Shown here: positions 40,064 through 48,726 of the stretch, in pieces
Layout of the letters: every line of letters begins with the position of its first letter
Position numbering within the stretch: the stretch's first letter is position 1
Assembly: GCF_007421925.1 (NCBI RefSeq)
Contig: NZ_QMDX01000001.1
Location: 456,629 to 520,628, forward strand
Length of the DNA: 64,000 bases
Direction: 5' to 3'
Source of the DNA: Haloglomus irregulare
GTDB taxonomy: Archaea > Halobacteriota > Halobacteria > Halobacteriales > Haloarculaceae
The notes under the pieces: model-generated
Database searches by the model: none
The model's input: the letters and a program-made list of their open reading frames with translations, nothing else
What the model was told of the DNA's origin: nothing
Translations under genes and position numbers: made by a program

Positions 40064-40606
40064 ATGGCTGACCCAGCAGACGAGGCCGACCCGGACCCGC
40101 TCGACAGCGACTACGACTACCGCCAGGTCGCGGTCGACGACCTGCCGGACGCACCCAGCCCCTCGCACGGCAAGCGCGAGGTCGACGAGGCCGTCGGTGC
40201 GACGGCGTTCGGCTACAACGTCATCCTCGCCGACCCCGGCGAGGCCATCCCCTGGGGGTACCACTACCACCCCAGTCACGAGGAGGTGCTCCACGTCATC
40301 GAGGGGGAACTCCGCGTCGAGACCGCCGAGGGCGAGCGCCGCGTCCGGGCCGGCGAGGTGCTGTTCGTCCCGCCGAACCACCCCCAGAAGGCGGTCGCCG
40401 TCGGGGACGAGCGGGCGCGCGTCGTCGCCGTCGGGGCGCCGAAGGACGCCGACGCGGCCGTCGTCGTCGAGGAGTGCCCGGCATGCGGGGAGACGACGGA
40501 ACGCGACTACGAGGCCGTCGAGGCGGACGGGACGACGGTGTACGTGCTGTCGTGCGGGGGCTGTGGCGCCGAGACCGACCGGCTCTCCCCTGGGCCGGCG
40601 GACTGA
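40064..40606 (+). CDS. Cupin-domain protein with C-terminal zinc ribbon
   Basis: 180 residues. The cupin barrel (about 40-125) contains the metal motif GYHYHPSHEEVLHVIEGEL and the second motif VLFVPPNHPQKA, likely binding Fe, Mn or Zn. A C-terminal domain has two Cys pairs, CPACG (about 140) and CGGCG (about 168), forming a zinc ribbon. The combination could make a small sensor or a sugar/keto-acid-modifying enzyme; no substrate can be inferred. It is followed by a perfect inverted repeat GTTGTA/TACAAC (40624-40640), a plausible terminator. Confidence 0.8.
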   Translation: MADPADEADPDPLDSDYDYRQVAVDDLPDAPSPSHGKREVDEAVGATAFGYNVILADPGEAIPWGYHYHPSHEEVLHVIEGELRVETAEGERRVRAGEVLFVPPNHPQKAVAVGDERARVVAVGAPKDADAAVVVEECPACGETTERDYEAVEADGTTVYVLSCGGCGAETDRLSPGPAD

Positions 40607-40701
40607 GCAGCAGCTGTATCCGCGTTGTATCTTCTACAACCGATGGACGAACTCCGTGATGGAATCATGGACTATATATAGTATTAACATCTGAATTTGG
40701 A
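40607..40701. other. AT-rich island with terminator-like repeat and TATA palindrome
   Basis: 95 bp of unusually low GC for this window. It holds the perfect inverted repeat GTTGTA-TCTTC-TACAAC (40624-40640) 17 nt behind the cupin stop, and the 10-bp palindrome CTATATATAG (40672-40681). It separates the cupin gene from a decayed coding fragment. It may be a terminator followed by an orphaned promoter. Confidence 0.5.
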
Positions 40702-40947
40702 TTATTGTGCCGAATTCGATGGCGAAACGCGGTCGGAGCCGGTCGGTTCCCGGACGGGCTCCCGCGGTCGACGGGGACTCACGGTCGCGGGGCTGTCGTC
40801 ACCGTGCTCGATGCCGAAGCCGGCCGGGGAGCGCGACTCGTCGAACACGGCGCCCGTACTGGCGACGGTCACGCGAAGGGTGTCCCCGGGCTGGACGTAG
40901 CGCTGGAAGTCGACGAGCCCCCCGGAGACGGTGACGCCGCCGGGAGG
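40702..40947 (-). pseudogene. Coding remnant directly behind the epimerase stop
   Basis: The epimerase frame stays open after its TGA (40950-40948) to a TAA at 40704-40702. The intervening peptide is haloarchaeal in composition and coherent (GGVTVSGGLVDFQRYVQPGD, then TLRVTVASTG and AVFDESRSPAGFGIEHGDD), with no start codon. It resembles a C-terminal beta-sandwich fragment. Either the epimerase once had a C-terminal extension, or it is a remnant of a deleted gene. No downstream gene continues it. Confidence 0.5.
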
Positions 40948-41934
40948 TCACATCGTCTCCAGGATGTCGAGCACCCGCGCCTCGGCCTCGCGGTCGGGGC
41001 CGCGGTCGCCCTCGAAGCCGCGCTCGCGGACGTGCTCGACGGTCGCGGCGACCGCCTCCTCGTGCGCCGTCGACCGCCAGCCGAGCGTCCGCAGTTTCGT
41101 GGTGTCGAGCACGTGCGGGTACGGCCGGTAGAGCGGGAAGTCCTCGTGGGTCAGGTCGCCGGCCGCCAGTTCGCGCTCGCCCGCGTGGACGACCGTGGGG
41201 TGGCTCCCGCAGGCGTCGGCGACGAGGTCGACCCACTCGCCCAGCGTCGGCAGGTGGTCGTCACCGACGTTGTACGCCTCGCCGGGCTCGCCGCGGTCCA
41301 GCAGCGTCACGACCGCGTCCGCCACGTCCTCGACGTAGACCAGATGCCGGAGGTTGGTCCCGTCCCCGGGGACGAGCACGCGGTCGGCGCCGTCGACGCG
41401 GTCGACCCAGTAGTCGAACCGCTCCGTGTAGTCGTGTGGCCCGTAGACGATGGGCGGGCGGAGGCTCATCGCGTTCACGCCGCGCTCGGCCGCCACGAAC
41501 ACCTCGCGGTCGGCCTCGGCCTTCCGGTTGCCGTACGTCTCCCAGGTGTCGTCGGTGGCCTGCTCGTCGGAGCACGGGTGGAGCGCGGTCTCGCCCTCGC
41601 GCTTGGGGACCCGCTCGGCACCGTAGGCCGCCCCGGAGGAGATGAACACGTAGCCCTCGACGTCGGCGAACACCTCGCAGGCGACCCGCACGTCGCGGGG
41701 GTAGTAGGCCACGCAGTCGACGACGACGGCCGGGTCGACGGCATCGCGGGCCCTGCGGAGGTCGTCGTCCTCGCGGCGGTCCCCCTCGACGCGGTCCACT
41801 GCGGACCCGAAGGGATGGTCGTGGGTGCCACGGTTGAAGATCGTCACGTCGTAGCCGGCGTCGGCGAGCGCCGCGACCGTGTGGCGCCCGATGAACCGGG
41901 ACCCACCGATGACGAGCGCGTCGGCGTCGGTCAT
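40948..41934 (-). CDS. NAD-dependent epimerase/dehydratase-like protein
   Basis: 328-residue extended short-chain dehydrogenase family protein. The N-terminal nucleotide loop is GGSRFIGRHTVAALADAGYD and the catalytic pair is in TYGNRKAEAD (Tyr-x3-Lys), with SSGAAYG as the Ser region. Members with this N-terminus include UDP-sugar epimerases and related isomerases; the exact sugar cannot be deduced. ATG 41934 starts the conserved region. It is divergent from the lysine operon, 370 bp away. Confidence 0.83.
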   Translation of the reverse strand: MTDADALVIGGSRFIGRHTVAALADAGYDVTIFNRGTHDHPFGSAVDRVEGDRREDDDLRRARDAVDPAVVVDCVAYYPRDVRVACEVFADVEGYVFISSGAAYGAERVPKREGETALHPCSDEQATDDTWETYGNRKAEADREVFVAAERGVNAMSLRPPIVYGPHDYTERFDYWVDRVDGADRVLVPGDGTNLRHLVYVEDVADAVVTLLDRGEPGEAYNVGDDHLPTLGEWVDLVADACGSHPTVVHAGERELAAGDLTHEDFPLYRPYPHVLDTTKLRTLGWRSTAHEEAVAATVEHVRERGFEGDRGPDREAEARVLDILETM

Positions 41935-42066
41935 ACCGGCCGCTCGCCCGGGCGCGGCAAGTCGGTTTCGACGGGGGGCGACGACGGGCCGGGAGCCCGT
42001 GGCAGCCCGAGCCGTGGACGAGAGCGGTGAGTAACGGCTAAGTTCCAGGGGCCGAATCCGCAGGAT

Positions 42067-42162
42067 ATGCGACGGCGTGCGCACGCTATGGCCCGCACGG
42101 AGCCGAGCGGTGCGTCCGTCCGTCCGTTCTCGATGGCCGGGAAGCGCAAGCGTCCGCTGTAG
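42067..42162 (+). CDS. Possible 31-residue basic microprotein
   Basis: ATG 42067 opens a 31-codon frame beginning MRRRAHAMARTEPSG and ending KRKRPL, with 10 basic residues. An AT-rich ctaagt centred about 30 nt upstream fits leaderless initiation. The peptide is basic, unlike normal haloarchaeal proteins, so it may be fortuitous. Transcribed toward dapA. Low confidence. Confidence 0.25.
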   Translation: MRRRAHAMARTEPSGASVRPFSMAGKRKRPL

Positions 42163-42205
42163 GCTCGGCGGCGGCGTGGCGCCCCGTCCCGGGCCGACTC
42201 CGGTC

Positions 42206-42243
42206 GTATAAGCTACAACTACATAGGGGAGCGTCCCGACGCT
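42206..42243 (+). promoter_or_regulatory. Lysine operon promoter with palindrome at the predicted start
   Basis: TATA-like GTATAAGC (42206-42213) predicts a transcript start near 42236, giving a leader of about 70 nt before dapA ATG 42305. The predicted start falls inside the palindrome AGCGTC-CC-GACGCT (42230-42243). The position is ideal for a repressor that would block the polymerase, or for a leader hairpin. Structure seen, role inferred. Confidence 0.5.
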
Positions 42244-42304
42244 TCCGCCACGAGCGGCTGTGAACCGCCGGCCGCCGGCGCGTGCAGCCACAGACACACC
42301 ACAC

Positions 42305-43204
42305 ATGACCCACGACAGCTTCCACGGCGTGTTCCCCGCGATGACCACGCCGTTCCACGAGGACGAGAGCATCGACTTCGAGACACTGCGGGCCAACGCC
42401 CGCCGCCTGGAGGCGGCGGGCGTCGACGGCGTCGTCCCCGTCGGGACGACCGGCGAGTCCGCGACGATGACCCACGACGAGCATATCGAGGTCGTCGAAG
42501 CGGTCGTCGAGGCCGTCGAGGACGTGCCCGTCATCGCGGGCAGCGGCTCGAACAATACGAAGGAAGCGCTGGAGCTCTCCCGCCGCGCCGAGGCCGCCGG
42601 CGCCGACGGGCTCCTGCTCATCTCGCCGTACTACAACATCCCCGAACCCGAGGGGATGGAGCACCACTTCCGACAGGTCGCCGACGCGGTCGACCTCCCG
42701 CAGATCATCTACAACGTGCCCGGTCGGACCGGACGCAACATCGCCGTCGAGACCGCGGTCAATCTCGCGAGCCACGAGAACGTCGTCGGCTACAAGGCCG
42801 CCAGCGGGGACATGGGTCGCATCTGCGAGGTCATCGAGCGCACCCGGACGGAGCAGTTCACCGTCCTCTCCGGCGACGACGGGATGACCCTGCCCGTGGT
42901 CGCGACCGGCGGCACCGGTTGCATCTCCGTTGCGGCCAACGTCGAGCCAGAGCGGACGGTGGCGATGGTCCACGCGGCGCTCGCCGACGAGATGGACCGC
43001 GCACGCGAGCTCCACTACGAACTGGGGTCGCTGTTCCGCGCCCTGTTCGTCCGGACCAACCCCATCCCCATCAAGGAGGCCATGGCGATGCGGGACCACC
43101 ACCCGCGGACGATGCGCTCGCCGCTGTCGCTGCTGGACGACGACAGCCGCGAGCATCTGCGCGAGGTGCTGGCCGACCTGGAGCGCACCGACGCCGACAC
43201 ATGA
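42305..43204 (+). CDS. dapA: 4-hydroxy-tetrahydrodipicolinate synthase
   Basis: 299-residue class I aldolase-type enzyme condensing aspartate semialdehyde and pyruvate, the committed step of the diaminopimelate route. The motif VGTTGESATM, catalytic Tyr136 in YNVPGRTG and Schiff-base Lys164 in VVGYKAASGD are in place. First gene of the operon; its stop overlaps the dapB ATG by 4 nt. Lysine feedback is possible, but residues were not analysed. Confidence 0.96.
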   Translation: MTHDSFHGVFPAMTTPFHEDESIDFETLRANARRLEAAGVDGVVPVGTTGESATMTHDEHIEVVEAVVEAVEDVPVIAGSGSNNTKEALELSRRAEAAGADGLLLISPYYNIPEPEGMEHHFRQVADAVDLPQIIYNVPGRTGRNIAVETAVNLASHENVVGYKAASGDMGRICEVIERTRTEQFTVLSGDDGMTLPVVATGGTGCISVAANVEPERTVAMVHAALADEMDRARELHYELGSLFRALFVRTNPIPIKEAMAMRDHHPRTMRSPLSLLDDDSREHLREVLADLERTDADT

Positions 43205-43959
43205 GGGTCGTCGTCACCGGTGCGACCGGCCGGACCGGGGGCGAGGTGGCCCGCGAGGTCGCCGGGCGGGGCCACGAGCTGGTCCCCGTCTCGCGCGAAC
43301 CCGCCGGCACGGTCGCGGGGGCCGACCTCCGACCCGCCGAGGACCTGCCCGCACTGCTTGCCGACGCCGCGGTCCTCGTGGACTTCACCGTCCCGGTCGC
43401 CAGCGTCGACTACGTCGGGCACGCGGCCGAGGCGGGCGTCCCGGCCGTCGTCGGCACCACCGGGTTCGACAGCGGTGGGATGTCGGCGCTCGACGACGCC
43501 GCCGAGTCGGTCCCGCTGCTGAAGGCCTCGAACTTCGCGCGGGGCGTCCAGGCGCTGCTGAACGTGGTCCGCGAGGCCGCGACGGCGCTCCCCGGCTACG
43601 ACGTGGAGCTGACGGAGACGCACCACAACGGGAAGCGCGACGCCCCGAGCGGGACCGCGACCACGCTGCTGGACGCGCTGGACGACGCCCGCGAGGAGTC
43701 GCTCGACCGGACCCACGGCCGCGAGGGCGAGGACCCCCGCGAACCGGGACAGGTCGGGGTCCACGTCCGGCGGGCCGGCAACGTCCGCGGCGAACACGAA
43801 CTCATGTTCGCCGACAACGACGAGGTGCTCACGCTGACCCACCGTGCCGAGTCCCGTGGCGTGTTCGCCGCCGGCGCCGTGGACGCCGCGGAGTGGCTCC
43901 CCGGTCGGGCGCCGGGGCGCTACGAGTTCGGGGACGTTATCGGGGACGGGGACGACTGA
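43201..43959 (+). CDS. dapB: 4-hydroxy-tetrahydrodipicolinate reductase
   Basis: 252-residue NAD(P)H-dependent reductase. The N-terminal dinucleotide loop is VVVTGATGRTGGEVAREV; the DapB signature with catalytic His and Lys is ETHHNGKRDAPSGTATTLL. Coupled to dapA by ATGA overlap and followed 6 nt later by dapD. Confidence 0.96.
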   Translation: MRVVVTGATGRTGGEVAREVAGRGHELVPVSREPAGTVAGADLRPAEDLPALLADAAVLVDFTVPVASVDYVGHAAEAGVPAVVGTTGFDSGGMSALDDAAESVPLLKASNFARGVQALLNVVREAATALPGYDVELTETHHNGKRDAPSGTATTLLDALDDAREESLDRTHGREGEDPREPGQVGVHVRRAGNVRGEHELMFADNDEVLTLTHRAESRGVFAAGAVDAAEWLPGRAPGRYEFGDVIGDGDD

Positions 43960-43965
43960 ACGGGT

Positions 43966-44799
43966 ATGAGCACGCTGGAATCCGACGTTCGGGACCTGGC
44001 CGACCGCTACGACGCGGGCGCCATCGACGAGGTCGGCCGCGAGGAGCTGGACACGCTGGACGCGTTCCTGACCGCCCTGGAGTCCGGGGAGGTCCGCGCG
44101 GCCGAGCCCGCCGACGACGGGTGGGCGGCCAACGAGTGGGTCAAGCGTGGCATCCTGCTCAACTTCGGCCTGCGCGACATCCGGGCGTTCGACCACGGCG
44201 GCGTGGCCTACCACGACGTCCTGCCGCTGCGCGGGACCGACGACCTCCCGGAACGGGGCACCCGGAACACGCCCTCGGGGACCGTCATCCGCCGGGGTGC
44301 CTACGTCGGCAGCGACGCCATCATGATGTCGCCGTCGTTCGTCAACATCGGCGCCCACGTCGGCGACGGGACGCTGGTCGACTCCTGTGATACGGTCGGC
44401 TCCTGTGCGCAGATCGGCGGGGACGTGAAGTTGGGGGCGAACACGCTCATCGGCGGCGTGCTCGAACCGGTCGAGGCCGAACCCGTCGTCGTCGAGGACG
44501 GCGTCTCGCTGGGCGCCGGCTGCCGGGTCACGTCGGGGTTCGAGGTCGGCGCGAACTCCGTCGTCGGGGAGAACACGCTGCTCACGCCGCGCATCCCGGT
44601 CTACGACCTCGTCGAGGAGGAGGTCATCTACGGCCGGCTCCCGCCGGAGCGGCGGGCGTTCATCCGCTACGTCGAGTCCAGCGTCGGCGAGCACGACCTG
44701 TTCGACGGTGGCGCCTACAAGCCCGCCGTCGTCGCGACCCACGTCGAGGAGTCCACGCTGGAGGCGACCGAGCGCGAGGACGCGCTCCGGGACAACTGA
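43966..44799 (+). CDS. dapD: 2,3,4,5-tetrahydropyridine-2,6-dicarboxylate N-succinyltransferase
   Basis: 277-residue left-handed beta-helix acyltransferase that succinylates the cyclic precursor, showing the organism uses the succinylase branch. The N-terminal helical part (1-100) precedes hexapeptide repeats (VNIGAHVGDGTLVDSCDTVG, IGGDVKLGANTLIGGVLEPV). The C-terminus ends with the usual short helix. Part of the dapAB-D run. Confidence 0.95.
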   Translation: MSTLESDVRDLADRYDAGAIDEVGREELDTLDAFLTALESGEVRAAEPADDGWAANEWVKRGILLNFGLRDIRAFDHGGVAYHDVLPLRGTDDLPERGTRNTPSGTVIRRGAYVGSDAIMMSPSFVNIGAHVGDGTLVDSCDTVGSCAQIGGDVKLGANTLIGGVLEPVEAEPVVVEDGVSLGAGCRVTSGFEVGANSVVGENTLLTPRIPVYDLVEEEVIYGRLPPERRAFIRYVESSVGEHDLFDGGAYKPAVVATHVEESTLEATEREDALRDN

Positions 44800-44810
44800 G
44801 AGTACGTTCC

Positions 44811-44963
44811 ATGAGTCATCCAGAACGATACAGCGACGGCGGTCAACGGAACGCCGGAAGCCCTCACGCTCTCGACCCGGGGGGCTCGCCCGTCCACTGC
44901 AACAGGGGTTCGGATGTCGCACCGGGCAACACACCCAGCCGCGGAGGGGTGTGCCATGGCTGA
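44811..44963 (+). CDS. Possible leader ORF overlapping lysA start
   Basis: A 50-codon frame starts at ATG 44811, 12 nt after the dapD stop, and ends at TGA 44961-44963, overlapping the lysA start by 8 nt. Composition (Gly/Ser/Pro/His-rich, hardly acidic) is unlike a normal haloarchaeal protein, so it may be only a translational-coupling leader or chance. No Lys codon is present. Confidence 0.25.
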   Translation: MSHPERYSDGGQRNAGSPHALDPGGSPVHCNRGSDVAPGNTPSRGGVCHG

Positions 44964-46254
44964 CGGCGAGGGCTGGCCGACGAGCACGGACAACCCGGCG
45001 GTGCGGCGGCTGTCGGACTGGCCGGCCGAGCCGCTCCGGGACCTGGCCGACGAGTTCGGGACGCCGCTGTACGCCCTCGACCTCGACCGGGTGAAGGCGA
45101 ACACGGGGCGGCTGCGGTCGGCGTTCCCGGAGGCTGACCTGAGCTACGCGGTGAAGGCGAACACGACCCGGCCGGTGCTGGAGACGCTGGCGAACCGCGG
45201 CGTCGGCGCCGAGTGTGCCGCCGCGGGCGAGGTGCAGCGGTCGCTGGCGGCCGGCTTCCCGCCGCATCGGGTCCGGTACACCGCCGTCAACCCGCCGGCG
45301 CGTGATCTGGACTACGTCTGCGGGCTGGACGACGCGGGGGGGATGATTCTCACCGTTGGGGCGATGGACACCCTCAACCGGGTCGCGGAGCGAGGGTTCG
45401 ACGGCCGGCTCTGTGTGCGGATCAACCCCGGCGTGGGGGCGGGCCACCACGCGAAGGTGTCGACCGGCGCGGAGCCGAAGTTCGGCGTTCCGTACGACCG
45501 GGCCGCGACGGTCGCCAGGCGGGCCGCCGACCGCGGGTTCGAACTGGTCGGCCTCCACGCCCACGCCGGCAGCGGCATCGCCGGCGACGACCTCTCGGAC
45601 CACCGAGAGCTCGTCCGGCGGATGGGCACGCTCGCCGCCGACGTCGAGGACCGCCTCGACTTCGTCGCCGTCGGCGGCGGGTTCGGCGTGCCGTACCGCG
45701 AGGACGACCCCGCGCTCGACCTCGACGCGGTCGCTGCGGCCACGCGGGAGGCGTACGCCGAGGGGTGGCGCGGCGGCGCGAACGACACTGCGCCGCCGCA
45801 ACTGGCCATCGAGCCGGGACGCTACTTCGTCGCGGACGCGGGCGTCCTGCTGACCACGGTCAACACGGTGAAGCCGACGCCCGAGACGACAGTCGTCGGC
45901 GTCGATGCCGGGATGACGACGCTGGTCCGGCCGGCGATGTACGGCTCGTACCACGCCATCCGGGGGCTGGAGCCGGACACGCCGCGTCGGGAGCTCGTCC
46001 CGTGTGACGTCTCCGGGCCGGTCTGTGAGACCGCCGACGTCCTCGGGCGGGACCGCTCGCTGCCGGATCCGGCCCGCGGCGACCTGCTTGCCGTCGGCAA
46101 CGCCGGCGCGTACGGCTACGAGATGTCGAGCAACTACAACTCCCGGCCCCGACCGGCCGTCGTGGCCGTCGAGCACGGCGAACCCCGGCTCGTGGCCCGG
46201 CGGGAGACGCTGGCGGACGTGACGCGGTTCGAGGCAGAAGCGGAGGACTCTTGA
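44956..46254 (+). CDS. lysA: Diaminopimelate decarboxylase
   Basis: 432-residue PLP-dependent enzyme forming lysine from meso-DAP. PLP-binding Lys67 lies in DLSYAVKANT; VGGGFGVPYRED is the phosphate loop; active-site Cys is in DVSGPVCETADVLG from the partner subunit; YEMSSNYNSRPRPAVV ends the family core. ATG 44956 has GGAGG 8 nt upstream (44943-44947), a clear Shine-Dalgarno, consistent with an internal operon gene. There is a 156-bp gap after dapD. Confidence 0.96.
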   Translation: MADGEGWPTSTDNPAVRRLSDWPAEPLRDLADEFGTPLYALDLDRVKANTGRLRSAFPEADLSYAVKANTTRPVLETLANRGVGAECAAAGEVQRSLAAGFPPHRVRYTAVNPPARDLDYVCGLDDAGGMILTVGAMDTLNRVAERGFDGRLCVRINPGVGAGHHAKVSTGAEPKFGVPYDRAATVARRAADRGFELVGLHAHAGSGIAGDDLSDHRELVRRMGTLAADVEDRLDFVAVGGGFGVPYREDDPALDLDAVAAATREAYAEGWRGGANDTAPPQLAIEPGRYFVADAGVLLTTVNTVKPTPETTVVGVDAGMTTLVRPAMYGSYHAIRGLEPDTPRRELVPCDVSGPVCETADVLGRDRSLPDPARGDLLAVGNAGAYGYEMSSNYNSRPRPAVVAVEHGEPRLVARRETLADVTRFEAEAEDS

Positions 46255-46331
46255 ACGCGTCTCTCCACCAGCGGACAACGAGCGACGTGCGACTCACTCT
46301 CACGGGTCGTCGTCTCCCACGCGAGAACACG

Positions 46332-47288
46332 ATGGTACGTATCCAGAAATACCACGGAACGGGCAACGATTTCGTCGTCGTGGACGCCGCCGAGCAGGTC
46401 AGCGACCGGCGGGCGTTCGCGCGAGCACTCTGCGACCGAACGGCCGGCGTCAGCCACCCGGACAGTCCCCGTGTGGGGGCCGACGGGGTGCTGTTCCTCC
46501 ACCTGGAGGCGGAGTACGCCACCCCGCGCGTCGTGATGACGCTCGTCCAGCCGGACGGGTCCGTCGCCGCTATGTGTGGCAACGGCGCACGCTGTGCGGC
46601 CCGGTGGGCCGCCGAGCGGACCGGCAGCGACGAGGTCATGATCGACACGCAGTCCGGAACGCGGCGTGCGGTCGTCTCGCGAGACGCCCCCGACGACGGC
46701 AACCGTAGCCACGGTGACACCCGTGGGTTCGCCGACGAGGTCACCATCGAGATGGGCCGTCCCCACTTCCTCCCCGGGGACGTGCCGGTCCGGGCGGCCG
46801 ACCCGCTCGTGGCGGAGCACGTCGAGGGGCTCACCGTCACGGCGGTCGACACCGGCGTCCCGCACGCGGTGGCGTTCGTCGACGATGTCGACGCGGTCGA
46901 CCTGTCCGCCGTCGCCCCGCCGGTCCGGCACGCCGACGTCTTCCCGGAGGGCGCGAACGTCACCGTCGCGACCCGGACCGTGGACGAGGAGCCGGCGTTC
47001 CGCCAGCGCACCTTCGAGCGCGGCGTCGAGGGCGAGACCGACTCCTGCGGGACGGGCGCGGTTGCCATCGCCGCCGTCGCCCACCGCCTCGGGCGGCTCG
47101 GGACCGGGGAGACGGCCCGCATCTCGCCACCGGGCGGGGATCTGTTCGTCACCGTCACCGACGACGACGCGCTCCTCCGGGGACCCGCGGCCTTGGAGTT
47201 CGAGGCGTCGATCCCACAGCCGGGGCTGGGCCGGGACGCGGACATCGACGTCGAACTGACGGACGCGGGCACTAACGCGGGCGACTGA
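46332..47288 (+). CDS. dapF: Diaminopimelate epimerase
   Basis: 318-residue cofactor-independent epimerase converting LL-DAP to meso-DAP. The two active-site Cys residues are in MCGNGARCAARW and DSCGTGAVAIAAVAHR. The start MVRIQKYHGTGNDFVVVD is typical. It contains an acidic insertion of about 20 residues mid-protein (DDGNRSHGDTRG) not needed in bacterial enzymes. Follows lysA with 77 bp between. Confidence 0.96.
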   Translation: MVRIQKYHGTGNDFVVVDAAEQVSDRRAFARALCDRTAGVSHPDSPRVGADGVLFLHLEAEYATPRVVMTLVQPDGSVAAMCGNGARCAARWAAERTGSDEVMIDTQSGTRRAVVSRDAPDDGNRSHGDTRGFADEVTIEMGRPHFLPGDVPVRAADPLVAEHVEGLTVTAVDTGVPHAVAFVDDVDAVDLSAVAPPVRHADVFPEGANVTVATRTVDEEPAFRQRTFERGVEGETDSCGTGAVAIAAVAHRLGRLGTGETARISPPGGDLFVTVTDDDALLRGPAALEFEASIPQPGLGRDADIDVELTDAGTNAGD

Positions 47289-47292
47289 ACCC

Positions 47293-48396
47293 GTGCCCGT
47301 CGCCCGATTCGACCCGCTCGACTTCCACGAGCGTGCCGTTCGAACCGCCTCCCACGAGACGGTCGAGGAGATGCGGGACCTGCTGGTGGGGACGCTCGCT
47401 GACGCCGGCGTCGAGCCCCGCGTCGACAGTGCCGGCAACACGCTGGCAACCCGCGAGGGCGACGCCGACGGGCCACATCTCGTCCTCAACACTCACATCG
47501 ACACCGTCCCGCCGCACGTCCCCTTCGCGGAGGCCGAGGACGGCGCGGTCGTCCGCGGTCGCGGCTCGTGCGACGCCAAGGGACCGTTGGCGGCGCTGTT
47601 GGCAGGCTTTCTCGGTGCGCCGGTCGACCGGGGGCGGTTGACGCTGGCTGTCACGCCGGACGAGGAGACCACCTCCGCCGGCGCGGCCACACTGGCCTTT
47701 GGCGACGACCCGCTCCGGGCGGACGGCTACATCGTCGGCGAGCCGACGGATCTCGACGTCTGTGCCGCCGGCAAGGGCCGCTTCGAGGGGACGCTTACCG
47801 TGACCGGCGAGGCGGCACACGCCGCCGAGCCGGAGTCGGGGACGAACGCGCTGCGCGCGCTCGCGCCGCTGCTGGCGGCCATCGACACGTTCGACGACGA
47901 CCGGGGGCCGGGCACGGGCCCGCGGCTGGGCGCGCCGACGCTGACGGCCACCACCGTCCAGGGGGGCGAGGCGATCAATCAGGTTCCGGCGACGGTTCGC
48001 GTCGGCATCGACCGGCGGAGCGTCCCGCCTGAGACGGCCGACGGGTTCGAGCGGGCACTGAACGAGCACCTCCGCACGGCCGCGCCCGCCGACGCCGGCG
48101 TCGAGTTCGCGCTGACCGAGCGCGAGACGCCGTTCCTGGAGGCGTTCGCGACCGACGCCGACGAGCCGCTGGTCGAGGCGCTGGCCGGGGCATCCGGTGG
48201 CGACGTGCGGGCCTTCGGTGCCGCCACGGAGGCCTCCTACTTCGCGGCCGACGCGCCGACCGTCGTCTTCGGGCCGGGCGTCCTCGCGGACGACGAGGGG
48301 GCCGTCGCGCACGCCGAACGCGAGTACGTCCGCCGCGAGGACGTGACCGTCGCCGGCGAGGCAGTCCGGGATGCGGTCGCGTCGCTGCTGGGGTAG
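47293..48396 (+). CDS. dapE: Succinyl-diaminopimelate desuccinylase (M20 family)
   Basis: 367-residue M20 zinc hydrolase removing succinate. Zinc ligands and catalytic acid are visible in LNTHIDTVPPH, GRGSCDAKGPLAA and TPDEETTSAG; a dimerisation domain follows (about 170-280: GKGRFEGTLTVTGEAAHAAE). By sequence alone ArgE/LysK-type deacetylases are alternatives, but its place 4 nt after dapF and the presence of dapD argue for DapE. GTG 47293 start. The N-succinyl-DAP aminotransferase (dapC) is not nearby, usually supplied by a general aminotransferase elsewhere. Confidence 0.9.
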   Translation: MPVARFDPLDFHERAVRTASHETVEEMRDLLVGTLADAGVEPRVDSAGNTLATREGDADGPHLVLNTHIDTVPPHVPFAEAEDGAVVRGRGSCDAKGPLAALLAGFLGAPVDRGRLTLAVTPDEETTSAGAATLAFGDDPLRADGYIVGEPTDLDVCAAGKGRFEGTLTVTGEAAHAAEPESGTNALRALAPLLAAIDTFDDDRGPGTGPRLGAPTLTATTVQGGEAINQVPATVRVGIDRRSVPPETADGFERALNEHLRTAAPADAGVEFALTERETPFLEAFATDADEPLVEALAGASGGDVRAFGAATEASYFAADAPTVVFGPGVLADDEGAVAHAEREYVRREDVTVAGEAVRDAVASLLG

Positions 48397-48726
48397 GGCG
48401 GGCAGGCGGTGCTGTGGTCGGGACCGGCGCGCGTCGCACCACGCGACCGCGGCCACGCGCCGGGCATCGGTCAGCGCATGGGCGCGATGCTCCCGGGTTC
48501 GTATTTGAATCTACGCCGGGAGAGTCACGGGCGGCCGGATGGCGCTGTTTCTCGTAGGTTTATCGAACACGCACCGTACCGCCGTCCCCGTTCGATTATA
48601 TCCCGTATTCGGTTCGTATCCGTAGAACAGCGGCGTAATACGGACGGCGGGACCCGCCCGAACCGTCGTTCCGCCTGGGGGCGGTCGCGCTTTCCCGTGG
48701 ACCGGACGGCGGACGAGGACGACGAC
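48397..48726. other. Convergent intergenic region with hairpin
   Basis: 330 bp between the 3' ends of dapE and the gene at 48727-49578. An inverted repeat CTCCCGG (48490-48496) / CCGGGAG (48516-48522) with a 19-nt loop could be a terminator. The stretch 48550-48640 is relatively AT-rich (gattatatcccgtattcgg) and could hold a promoter, but no coding pattern is visible. Confidence 0.5.

Larger units (their letters stand above)
41935..42304. other. 370-bp intergenic region between epimerase and lysine operon
   Basis: No conserved gene. It contains a possible short reading frame (42067-42162) and the lysine operon promoter (42206-42243), both listed separately. The left part, up to about 42030, presumably holds the epimerase promoter, but I see no clear TATA there. 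Confidence 0.5.
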
